This document shows, one piece after another, positions 1 through 6,004 of a DNA stretch of 6,136 bases. Position 1 is the first letter of the stretch; every line of letters begins with the position of its first letter. The DNA is from Cyanobacteria bacterium UBA8803 (lineage in GTDB: Bacteria > Cyanobacteriota > Cyanobacteriia > Cyanobacteriales > Coleofasciculaceae): the NCBI GenBank assembly GCA_003505715.1, contig DNXU01000344.1, positions 26,294 to 32,429 on the forward strand, given 5' to 3'. Made by a program: the position numbers and the translations under genes. The notes below the pieces were generated by a model that was not told where the DNA came from, did no database searches, and saw only the letters and a program-made list of their open reading frames with translations.

Positions 1-6
1 GATTTG

Positions 7-48
7 GTTACTTTTAATACAATCAGCACATCCTAAAGCAGATATATT
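7..48 (+). promoter_or_regulatory. Candidate NtcA-activated promoter
   Basis: GTT-N8-TAC at 7-20 differs by one base from the NtcA consensus GTA-N8-TAC. A TATATT box at 43-48 fits the TAN3T form of -10 element. The gap between them is 22 nt, the spacing usual for class II NtcA promoters, where the site replaces the -35 box. Transcription would start near position 55, about 35 nt before the riboswitch. NtcA is the cyanobacterial nitrogen-starvation activator, which would suit an operon for a nitrogen source. The site and spacing are seen; binding is inferred. The site lies at the window edge, so other upstream promoters cannot be excluded. Confidence 0.5.
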
Positions 49-90
49 TCTTAGATTCGGGAAATCTCCGAGAAGCTTAAAAATTAAACA

Positions 91-230
91 CTGGTAAGAC
101 CTCTAGGGTTCCGACTCACTAAACTTGTGGTCGAGTGTCTGGTCCAAGAGAGGTCAATCCGTCACTAGTCTGTATTTTAAGGAATTTGATGGATGACACG
201 GCGGGACAAAAGCCCGGGAGAGCGTTACAG
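91..230 (+). ncRNA. Guanidine-I (ykkC subtype 1) riboswitch aptamer
   Basis: The conserved blocks of the ykkC class appear in order. They are CTAGGGTTCCG (103-113), CTGGTCCAAGAG (139-150, normally CUGGUCCGAGAG), ACACGG (196-201) and GGGACAAAAGCCCGGGAGA (203-221, normally with GGGAU). ACTC (114-117) pairs with GAGT (133-136) in the P2 arm. CTG/TAA at 91-97 pairs with TTACAG at 225-230 to close P1, with a bulged G94. Subtype 1 binds guanidinium; subtypes 2a-c bind ppGpp, PRPP and nucleoside diphosphates. The downstream nitrate/sulfonate-type ABC transporter is a typical guanidine-I target, so I favour guanidine. The assignment rests on motif recall, not a covariance-model search. Confidence 0.92.
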
Positions 231-264
231 CGATCGCTGCTTCTCTCCCAGGCTTTTGTGTTTT
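208..264 (+). terminator. Riboswitch-controlled intrinsic terminator
   Basis: AAAAGCCCGGGAGAG (208-222) pairs with CTCTCCCAGGCTTTT (243-257): 14 of 15 pairs, with a single C215/A250 mismatch. The T-rich tract CTTTTGTGTTTTA follows. The 20-nt loop contains the palindrome CAGCGATCGCTG (228-239), which may add a short upper stem. The 5' arm is the most conserved 3' part of the aptamer, so aptamer folding and the terminator exclude each other. The expected logic is ON: without ligand the terminator forms, and ligand binding holds the 5' arm in the aptamer so that RNA polymerase reads into the transporter genes. Confidence 0.88.
230..237. repeat. HIP1 octamer GCGATCGC (one of five)
   Basis: The octanucleotide GCGATCGC also occurs at 753-760, 848-855, 2807-2814 and 3241-3248. 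This is far more often than expected by chance in about 3.3 kb and is a hallmark of many cyanobacterial genomes. The copy here falls in the loop of the riboswitch terminator; the others lie inside the ATPase and ligase genes. None occurs after 3248. Confidence 0.9.
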
Positions 265-328
265 ATAGGCTGCAAAACAAAAATTTCTATCCCGGCGATT
301 ACCCCAACCTCTTAGGCACGTTTTTCCA

Positions 329-1186
329 ATGGTGAATATTCATTCCATATCTCGGAAGATGGGAGAGCAAGCTACTAAACCCAATCATTTCAGTGAAGCA
401 ATCCCCAATTCAATCGCAAAACTTGAGGTACAGAACGTCTGCAAATCCTACTCAACACCCGGTAAACAGAGGTTTATCGTCCTCGAAGAGGTCAACTTGC
501 AGATTTTTCCTAGAGAAATGATCTGCTTAGTGGGTTCTTCGGGTTGTGGTAAGTCCACGTTGCTTAATATCATTGCAGGACTGCTGCCGCCCTCTTCCGG
601 GCAGGTACTTGTGGATGGTCAACCCGTCACTGGACGACCGGGTTCCGATCGCGGTATGGTTTTCCAAGGCTATACCCTTTATCCCTGGTTAACTGTTGCT
701 CAAAACGTAGCATTTGGGTTGCAGTTTCAGAAGATGCCTAAAGCCCAACAGCGCGATCGCGTCCGCTATTTTCTTGATGTCGTGGGGCTAGGGAAGTTTG
801 CCAATAGCTATCCCAAACAGTTGTCCGGCGGGATGAAGCAACGGGTGGCGATCGCTCGTGCCCTAGCGAATGAGCCTGCCCTACTCCTGATGGACGAACC
901 CTTTGGTGCTCTAGATGCCCAAACCAAGGAACAGATGCAGCAATTCTTACTGGAGTTGTGGGCAAAAACCCATGTGACTGTTTTGATGATTACCCATGAT
1001 GTAGAAGAAGCCATTTACCTGTCCCAACGAGTTTACGTTATGGGTACTCATCCCGGACGGATCGACAGAGAAATTGTTATCCCATTGCCGGAACGCCGGG
1101 ATCTAGATATTAAGCTCTCCTCAAAATTTGTGGAGATCAAACGGCAAATTATTCATGCCTTACGCGATGATGCTGGCATGGCATAA
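329..1186 (+). CDS. ABC transporter ATP-binding protein, nitrate/sulfonate/taurine type (probable guanidine importer)
   Basis: This is the cytoplasmic ATPase that drives substrate import through the permease encoded at 3805-4659. The 285-aa protein has every ABC motif: Walker A GSSGCGKST (69-77), Q-loop Q113, signature LSGGMKQR (165-172), Walker B LLLMDEP (185-191) with catalytic E190, D-loop GALD (193-196) and switch H223. Segments such as SDRGMVFQGYTLYPWLTV are typical of the NrtD/SsuB/TauB subfamily. The first 30 residues extend beyond the usual start of the fold, and an in-frame ATG at 359 could be the true start. A weak AGG at 315-317 precedes ATG 329. The gene is first after the riboswitch. 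The family is certain; guanidine as substrate is inferred from the riboswitch, and homology alone would equally allow nitrate, sulfonates or taurine. Confidence 0.95.
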   Translation: MVNIHSISRKMGEQATKPNHFSEAIPNSIAKLEVQNVCKSYSTPGKQRFIVLEEVNLQIFPREMICLVGSSGCGKSTLLNIIAGLLPPSSGQVLVDGQPVTGRPGSDRGMVFQGYTLYPWLTVAQNVAFGLQFQKMPKAQQRDRVRYFLDVVGLGKFANSYPKQLSGGMKQRVAIARALANEPALLLMDEPFGALDAQTKEQMQQFLLELWAKTHVTVLMITHDVEEAIYLSQRVYVMGTHPGRIDREIVIPLPERRDLDIKLSSKFVEIKRQIIHALRDDAGMA

Positions 1187-1230
1187 TTGCCAGCAATTTA
1201 TATTTTTGCAATTAAGCGATAAACCGATTG

Positions 1231-2244
1231 ATGTTGAAGTTGTCTTCTCTTGTTCGTTTGTTCTGTCTGGCAATCCTTTCTCTGGTTCTGACGATTGCCT
1301 GTACGCAGCAACCTAATACTACTAATTCGTCCAATACTAATGCTCCCCAATCCCAGCCTTTAGTATCGGCAACAAATAACTGGGTGGGATACTCCGGACA
1401 TCACGTTGCCGTGGGTAAGAATTTCTTTGCTGAACAAGGTCTAAAGGTTAAAGACCTGTTTTTCCAGAGTGCCACTGAACAAATCACCGCGTTTTTAGCA
1501 GGCAAACTCGATTTAGCTTGGTTTACCTCTGGCGATGCAGTGCAAATGATAGCTAAAGATCCGTCAATTAAAATTATTTACTTGATTGACTACTCGGATG
1601 GCTCAGATGGGATTTTGGGACGGGGAATTAAAGAGCCGCAGGATGCCAAGGGAAAAACTGTTGCTCGCGAAAACATTCTGTTTGAGAGAGTTTTACTGCA
1701 AGCTTACTTGCAAAAAGCAGGCTTGACCGAGAAAGATGTCGAGATCAAAGACTTAGCATCTGCTGATGCAGCAACGGCATTCGCAGCAAAAAATGTAGAT
1801 ATTGCGGTGACTTACGAGCCTTATATGAGTAAAGCGGCTAAACAGGGTGAGGGCGAAATCATCTTCTCCACCAAAGGCACAAACTTAGTTGCTGACGTGA
1901 TTGTTGCCCGCGACAGTTTGATTCAATCCCGCAAGGCAGACTTGCAAGCTTATTTTCGAGCCGTGGATAAAGCCGTGGATCTTCTCAATGCTAGTGACCC
2001 AGAAGCCCTCAAGATTTCAGGGGCAAAACTTGGGGTGACAGGGGATGAAATCAAAGCGCAACTCCTTGGTGCTAAACTATTTGATTTAGAAGGCAATAAG
2101 TCAGTAGGATTCAATAAAAATAATTCCAACAATTTGATGGGAAATTTAGAACTGACCGCCAAAGGAGCCTATGAATTTAAGATGGTTACTCAACCCCTAA
2201 AGGTCGAAACCCTCTATGATGATTCGATCGTACAGTCAATGTAA
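1231..2244 (+). CDS. ABC transporter substrate-binding lipoprotein, NMT1/SsuA-like
   Basis: This 337-aa protein is the likely extracytoplasmic receptor of the importer. Residues 1-23 form a signal peptide with a basic start and a hydrophobic core (LFCLAILSLVLTIA), ending at lipobox-like TIAC with C24 as the probable lipidated cysteine. An Asn/Gln/Ser/Thr/Pro-rich linker follows (about 25-48). The fold begins at NNWVGYSGHHVAVGKNFF (49-66), a standard opening of nitrate/sulfonate/taurine-type binding proteins. QSATEQITAFLAGKLDLAW and the later DIAVTYEPYMSKA also fit the family. A TTG at 1228 would add one residue; ATG 1231 is preferred. No clear Shine-Dalgarno is present, and the 44-nt gap to the ATPase gene suggests co-transcription. 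Ligand identity cannot be read from the sequence; guanidine or a guanidino compound is inferred from the riboswitch. Confidence 0.92.
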   Translation: MLKLSSLVRLFCLAILSLVLTIACTQQPNTTNSSNTNAPQSQPLVSATNNWVGYSGHHVAVGKNFFAEQGLKVKDLFFQSATEQITAFLAGKLDLAWFTSGDAVQMIAKDPSIKIIYLIDYSDGSDGILGRGIKEPQDAKGKTVARENILFERVLLQAYLQKAGLTEKDVEIKDLASADAATAFAAKNVDIAVTYEPYMSKAAKQGEGEIIFSTKGTNLVADVIVARDSLIQSRKADLQAYFRAVDKAVDLLNASDPEALKISGAKLGVTGDEIKAQLLGAKLFDLEGNKSVGFNKNNSNNLMGNLELTAKGAYEFKMVTQPLKVETLYDDSIVQSM

Positions 2245-2361
2245 TCATGCTAAGCAAACCTGTCTGTGACAGTTGGTTTTCTACCCAATGGATTCGAGAG
2301 GAATTGTATTCCATATTTGGACAAGAACTATAACCCAATCCTGATTCATTAAGACTAGACA

Positions 2362-3723
2362 ATGACCGAAACTCTCACCCCTGAATTGCAAGCCCTCAAA
2401 AAATCGCTAGAGTCCCAAGGTATCAAGTATGCCCTTGCCAGCTTTGTCGATATTCATGGCATGTGCAAAGCCAAATCTGTGCCTCTGTCTCATTTTGAGC
2501 AGATGATGGCGGGGTCAGAATTGTTTACTGGGGCGGCACTTGATGGCGTTCCCCAGGATGTGAGTGATGAAGAAGTTGCTGCCCACCCCGATCCGAATTC
2601 AGTGACAATCCTGCCCTGGCAGCCAGAGGTAGCCTGGTTTGCCAGCGATCTGTATTTGCAGGGCAAGCCCTTTGTAGCCTGCTGCCGTGGGATTCTCAAG
2701 CGAGTCCTAGCAGAAGCTGCCACGATGGGTTTTACCTTTAATTTAGGGATTGAGACGGAATTTTTTATTCTCAAAGAAACGGAGGATAGTAAGGTTGTCC
2801 CTGTAAGCGATCGCGACACCTTAGCAAAACCCTGTTACGATCTGCAAGGATTGCTGGATAACTACACCTGGGTGACGGAAATTGTCGAGGCGATGAACAG
2901 CCTGGGTTGGGATGTGTATTCCTTTGACCACGAAGACGGCAACGGGCAGTTTGAAACGGATTTTGCCTACTGCGATGCTCTCAAGATGGCGGATCGTTTC
3001 ACCTTCTTCCGCCTCATGGTCAAAGAAATAGCCCGTAAGCATGGGTTCTTCGCTACCTTCATGCCCAAACCTTTCGCCAACCGCACGGGCAGTGGTGCTC
3101 ATTACAACATGTCCCTGGCAGACATTAAGACGGGAGAAAACCTATTTTACGATCCTGAAGATGGGAGGGGATGCAAACTCTCCAAACTGGGCTATCAGTT
3201 CATTGCGGGTATCCTTCGCCATGCGCCTGCTATCTGTGCTGCGATCGCGCCAACCGTCAACAGTTACAAACGTCTGGTAGCTAGAGGAAGTATGTCCGGC
3301 TTTACCTGGGCACCGATCTATATCTGCTACGGCAACAATAACCGCACCAATATGCTGCGAATTCCCCTGGCAGGTGGGCGGGTGGAGTGTCGTGCTGCCG
3401 ACATTTCCAGCAACCTGTATCTGGGTGCGGCAATGATCCTAGCCGCAGGATTAGAAGGCATCCGGGAAGGACTCGATCCAGGAGATCCTCATACAGAAAA
3501 TATGTACAACTACTCCCTGGCACAACTGGTAGATATGGGAATTAGCTTCCTACCCCGTAACCTGGGTGAAGCGATCGTCGCCTTTGCTCGCGATCCTTTA
3601 AGCGAGAAAGTTATGGGTTCGTTGATGTATAAAACTTATGTGGAATATAAATCTCAGGAGTGGGAGGAGTATCACACCCATATCTCAGACTGGGAAATTC
3701 AGCGGTATCTCAAATTTTTTTAA
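2362..3723 (+). CDS. glnT: Glutamine-synthetase-family ligase, GlnT ('type III', about 450 aa) group
   Basis: This is an ATP-dependent glutamate-amine ligase of the GSI fold, 453 aa; it is not the about 720-aa GlnN enzyme also called GSIII. Catalytic parts are intact: FVD (28-30), where D30 matches the ammonium-binding Asp; metal ligands E131 and E133 in GIETEFF; HEDGNGQFE (190-198) with E191 and E198; ATP region FMPKPF (233-238); GSGAH (243-247) with H247; NSYKR (300-304); NNNRTNMLR (325-333); and VECRAAD (341-347) with E342 and R344. The C-terminus SQEWEEYHTHISDWEIQRYL fits the GlnT group. An active enzyme is therefore expected. Relatives use ammonium, methylamine or other amines, so the acceptor is open. 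Its position between binding-protein and permease genes suggests it acts on what the importer brings in or on ammonium derived from it. ATG 2362 has no strong ribosome-binding site; the gap from the previous gene is 117 nt. Confidence 0.93.
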   Translation: MTETLTPELQALKKSLESQGIKYALASFVDIHGMCKAKSVPLSHFEQMMAGSELFTGAALDGVPQDVSDEEVAAHPDPNSVTILPWQPEVAWFASDLYLQGKPFVACCRGILKRVLAEAATMGFTFNLGIETEFFILKETEDSKVVPVSDRDTLAKPCYDLQGLLDNYTWVTEIVEAMNSLGWDVYSFDHEDGNGQFETDFAYCDALKMADRFTFFRLMVKEIARKHGFFATFMPKPFANRTGSGAHYNMSLADIKTGENLFYDPEDGRGCKLSKLGYQFIAGILRHAPAICAAIAPTVNSYKRLVARGSMSGFTWAPIYICYGNNNRTNMLRIPLAGGRVECRAADISSNLYLGAAMILAAGLEGIREGLDPGDPHTENMYNYSLAQLVDMGISFLPRNLGEAIVAFARDPLSEKVMGSLMYKTYVEYKSQEWEEYHTHISDWEIQRYLKFF

Positions 3724-3733
3724 ATCATGCTCC

Positions 3734-3767
3734 AGATCCCTGACTTCTTTGGAGAAGTCGGGGAGCT
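3734..3767. repeat. Dispersed cyanobacterial palindrome / stem-loop
   Basis: TCCCTGACTTC (3737-3747) pairs with GAAGTCGGGGA (3754-3764) in an 11-bp stem with one T-G wobble around the loop TTTGGA. Outer AG/CT ends add two pairs beyond one mismatch. The core strongly resembles a palindromic repeat found scattered between genes in many cyanobacteria. It lies in the gap between the ligase and permease genes. There is no T-run, so it is unlikely to be a terminator; it may affect mRNA stability. Confidence 0.75.
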
Positions 3768-3791
3768 TAAGCTACAGAAAATAGAAATAGT

Positions 3792-3797
3792 AAAGGT
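3792..3797 (+). promoter_or_regulatory. Ribosome-binding site deciding the permease start
   Basis: AAAGGT lies 7 nt before ATG 3805. The reading frame is open back to ATG 3727, but those 26 extra codons would be translated through the palindrome at 3734-3767 and look unlike any permease N-terminus. Start 3805 is therefore preferred. Confidence 0.7.
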
Positions 3798-3804
3798 AAT
3801 TTTA

Positions 3805-4659
3805 ATGACTCAATCTAGTATAACAACGCCTGAATCTGCCCCCCGTCAATATCGCTATTTGCAACCCTCCGTTTTCTGGAGTATTCGTCAGGGTTTTCCC
3901 AAATGGTTGTCGTTGCTGCTTTCTGGACTTGCTCTGCTCGTGCCGTTGTTGTTGTGGACGGTAATTAGTTCCCTGAACTGGGTGCCACCCATGTTCCTAC
4001 CTGCACCAGGGGTAGTGATTGATGCTGGGATTAAAATGTTCGCTGAAGACAACCTGATTGTGGATGTCTTAGCTAGTAGCGCTCGCGTCCTGGCAGGTTT
4101 TGTTATTGCAGGAATTATTGGTGTGCCCATGGGATTAGCAATGGGAACGTTTTACAGTCTAGATAGCTTATTTGCCCCAATTGTGGGCACAGTTCGCTAT
4201 ATGCCCGTCACGGCTTTTGTTCCTTTAATTGTCATCTGGTTGGATTTGGGAGAACCGTCTAAAATTCTCATCGTCATGCTCGGTGTTGTGCTGTATAATG
4301 CCATCATGGTGGCAGATGCCGTCAAGTTTATTCCCAACGAGATGATTAACGTTGCTTACACCCTCGGTGCCACTCGTCGGGATGTTGTATTTAAAGTGAT
4401 TATTCCCGCTACATTTCCCAGCGTTCTCGATACCCTTCGCGTTAATATTTCGGGGGCCTGGAACTTTTTAGTTATTGCGGAATTAGTAGCTTCTCAAAAT
4501 GGTTTGGGATTCAAAATTATTCAAGCTCAGCGGTTTTTGCAAACTGAGAAAGTTCTGTTCTGCATTGCCTTGATTGGTGTCATTGGTTTAGTGATTGATT
4601 ACGGCTTGAAGTGGATTTCCCAACGACTCACACCTTGGGCTGACCAAATTCGTCATTAA
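3805..4659 (+). CDS. ABC transporter permease, nitrate/sulfonate/taurine type (probable guanidine importer)
   Basis: This 284-aa inner-membrane channel subunit is the partner of the ATPase at 329-1186. About six hydrophobic segments are visible, roughly at residues 36-56, 95-115, 122-146, 153-172, 215-231 and 248-268. PPMFLPAPGVVIDA (61-74) is the usual periplasmic entry of SsuC/TauC/NrtB-type permeases. The cytoplasmic EAA loop that docks on the ATPase is at about 182-205 (NVAYTLGATRRDVVFKVIIP), with Asn-Val in place of the first Glu-Ala but the conserved Gly and Ile-x-x-Pro pattern kept. The gene is last in the operon, split from the other transporter genes by the ligase gene. There is no obvious strong terminator immediately downstream. 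The transporter family is certain; the substrate is inferred from the riboswitch. Confidence 0.93.
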   Translation: MTQSSITTPESAPRQYRYLQPSVFWSIRQGFPKWLSLLLSGLALLVPLLLWTVISSLNWVPPMFLPAPGVVIDAGIKMFAEDNLIVDVLASSARVLAGFVIAGIIGVPMGLAMGTFYSLDSLFAPIVGTVRYMPVTAFVPLIVIWLDLGEPSKILIVMLGVVLYNAIMVADAVKFIPNEMINVAYTLGATRRDVVFKVIIPATFPSVLDTLRVNISGAWNFLVIAELVASQNGLGFKIIQAQRFLQTEKVLFCIALIGVIGLVIDYGLKWISQRLTPWADQIRH

Positions 4660-4787
4660 ACTGCCAAATTATGTCCATTCATGAGAGCAACTTGAGAAAG
4701 GGAAGCATCACAGCTATCTCTCTTTTGTCACTCTGGGAAAAGTAAAATCTTAGCCAACTGATGAAATTCATACCCACTGGACAATTT

Positions 4788-4822
4788 AGCGATCAGCTTT
4801 GCTGGTGCCGTAGGCAATCGCT
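4788..4822. other. Compact three-way-junction fold
   Basis: AGCGAT (4788-4793) pairs with ATCGCT (4817-4822). Inside, CAGC-TTT-GCTG (4794-4804) and TGCC-GTA-GGCA (4806-4816) form two further hairpins. Every base except the two 3-nt loops and G4805 is paired, using Watson-Crick pairs only. It could fold as RNA on either strand or as a DNA cruciform. The function is unknown. Confidence 0.5.
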
Positions 4823-4851
4823 TTCCTGATAGAAACTCATATCTTCGGCTC

Positions 4852-4902
4852 AAATCTGAAAGTCTCTCGCTGTAATGGTTTCAGATTTCGCTCCGGCGAG
4901 AG
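4852..4902. other. Two crossing perfect stems (possible pseudoknot)
   Basis: AAATCTGAAA (4852-4861) pairs perfectly with TTTCAGATTT (4879-4888), leaving a 17-nt loop. CTCTCGC (4864-4870) in that loop pairs perfectly with GCGAGAG (4896-4902) beyond the stem, giving the topology of an H-type pseudoknot or two competing hairpins. No T-run follows on either strand, so this is not a clear terminator. Confidence 0.45.
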
Positions 4903-4920
4903 TGACAAAAGAGCGTTAAT

Positions 4921-5958
4921 TCACAGTTCAGGAGGTGTACTAGTATCTCTCCACCCAGTACCGGAACTATTTCCTGAAAAACGATGCCAAGCTGGAGGTG
5001 CATTAGGATCATCAAAATTTGGGTTTACCAAGCTAACAACGCTATACCAAGCAGCTACCTCGCAAAGCCTTTGGACTCCCCCTCCAGAAATGGGATCGCC
5101 AACAACCCAGCCAGTAAAATTCTGAATAACGTGAAGCCGAGATGTAGGTGTCCCCATATATCCAGTTAAACTAATACCAGGACTGTCGTAGTAAGCAATA
5201 ATGTTTCCTTGTCTAACCACATTTGCCGATTCTGGATTATCCCAGTCATTACCAGAAGCACGACGAATTGTTTGCCAAGGTGATGTTAATGGGCTACCTC
5301 GTTTAGCATAAACTACGTCTGGACCAAGCCATTGCACAGGACGAAGATTACGATATTGTGATAATGCTGAAGGGTCAATTTGAAATTGTAGTTCGACTCC
5401 ATTCATCCTGTAGGCTAATACGTCCACTTCACCTAAACGGTGACCGACAATACCTGTTCCTGTATTCAGAAAACGAAGAAATCGGACACCCGTAGCACTA
5501 CTAGCAGAGCTTCGTGGTCTAGTTTGCCGCTGAATTGTCCCATCATGAGGTGGTGCTTGTAGCTGTTGCTTTTGTTGTATCCCTACTTCCCGCTGTTCCT
5601 CTACCTCTTCTTCTCCCACTTCCTCTCTCTGCACTGTCGGTGGTGGTGTAGAAGGTGCAAATGTGGGAATCTGTGCTGCTGATTCCCCCTGGCGCTGAAT
5701 CGTCTCTGATTCAGGTGATAACTGGACGCTATTTTCTCCTTCTGACTCTTCCTGAGGTGGTGCTGATGCCGCTTCCAAACTCCTCAGTATGGGATTGTCG
5801 GTAATCCAGTCTGTAGTTAGGGGTTTATAGGCTGGCATTTCCTTGGGGTTTTGGCTTAGTTTAGGCTGAACCTTATACGGCTGTGGTCCAAATTTAGAGG
5901 ACTTCTTCTGAACTGTAGGACTCCAGGAGGACGTTGGCTTTTTGACCTGCTCGTACAT
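4921..5958 (-). CDS. Putative eCIS/DUF4157-associated protein with unknown C-terminal domain
   Basis: This 345-aa protein is not assigned to a named family. Residues 1-150 are low-complexity and probably disordered: a basic start (QVKKPTSSWSPTVQKKS), then PAYKPLTTDWITDNPILRSLE (42-62), then Pro/Gln/Glu-rich sequence with recurring IQRQ (87-90), VQRE (109-112) and IQRQ (142-145). From memory, cyanobacterial DUF4157 proteins linked to extracellular contractile injection systems begin the same way. Here no HExxH or other DUF4157 core follows. Residues 155-345 form a separate domain rich in beta-prone and aromatic residues (LHVIQNFTGWVVGD, LCEVAAWYSVVSLV) that I do not recognise. There is no signal peptide or membrane segment. 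The gene converges on the transporter operon and contains no HIP1 site. A secreted or injected cargo role is inference. Confidence 0.8.
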   Translation of the reverse strand: MYEQVKKPTSSWSPTVQKKSSKFGPQPYKVQPKLSQNPKEMPAYKPLTTDWITDNPILRSLEAASAPPQEESEGENSVQLSPESETIQRQGESAAQIPTFAPSTPPPTVQREEVGEEEVEEQREVGIQQKQQLQAPPHDGTIQRQTRPRSSASSATGVRFLRFLNTGTGIVGHRLGEVDVLAYRMNGVELQFQIDPSALSQYRNLRPVQWLGPDVVYAKRGSPLTSPWQTIRRASGNDWDNPESANVVRQGNIIAYYDSPGISLTGYMGTPTSRLHVIQNFTGWVVGDPISGGGVQRLCEVAAWYSVVSLVNPNFDDPNAPPAWHRFSGNSSGTGWRDTSTPPEL

Positions 5959-5962
5959 ATGC

Positions 5963-5968
5963 CACCTC
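5963..5968 (-). promoter_or_regulatory. Ribosome-binding site of the reverse gene
   Basis: On the minus strand GAGGTG (5968 to 5963) lies 4 nt before ATG 5958, or 6 nt counting only GAGG. This is the best Shine-Dalgarno in the window and supports that start. Confidence 0.7.
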
Positions 5969-6004
5969 GGTTAGCGCCAGGGACTTTTGGAAGAAAGTAT
6001 TCTG

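Larger units (their letters stand above)
4715..4918. mobile_element. Candidate MITE or large structured inverted-repeat element
   Basis: CTCTTTTGTCACTCT (4720-4734) is the exact reverse complement of AGAGTGACAAAAGAG (4899-4913). Extending outward gives 20-bp terminal repeats with 18 matches, both ending in TA (4715-4716 and 4917-4918). A TA-bounded, non-coding, roughly 200-bp unit with such ends suits a MITE mobilised by an IS630/Tc1-type transposase, but no transposase or second copy is present to prove it. The right end stops 2 bp before the stop codon of the reverse gene. The interior contains several short perfect stems, so a structured RNA is an alternative. Confidence 0.45.

Noticed and set aside
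135..335. 66-codon forward ORF in the leader
   Set aside because: It runs through the riboswitch aptamer and terminator and has no protein-like character or ribosome-binding site; the RNA structure explains the sequence.
1185..1213. AATTGC / GCAATT repeats in the ATPase/binding-protein gap
   Set aside because: These are 6-bp AT-rich repeats overlapping a stop codon, with no clear function or statistical weight.
1128..1316. 62-codon forward ORF across the ATPase/binding-protein gap
   Set aside because: It overlaps the ends of two well-supported genes in another frame and resembles nothing.
2260..2280. CTGTC-TGT-GACAG hairpin followed by TTGGTTTT as an intra-operon terminator
   Set aside because: The stem is only 5 bp and the T-run is interrupted; at most it is a weak attenuator or processing site.
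2271..2284. Second NtcA site (AGT-N8-TAC) before the ligase gene
   Set aside because: The left half-site is a poor match and no correctly spaced -10 box follows.
2304..2334. Internal promoter before the ligase gene (TTGTAT ... TATAAC)
   Set aside because: The spacing is 19 nt and both boxes are poor; AT-rich spacer sequence would produce this by chance.
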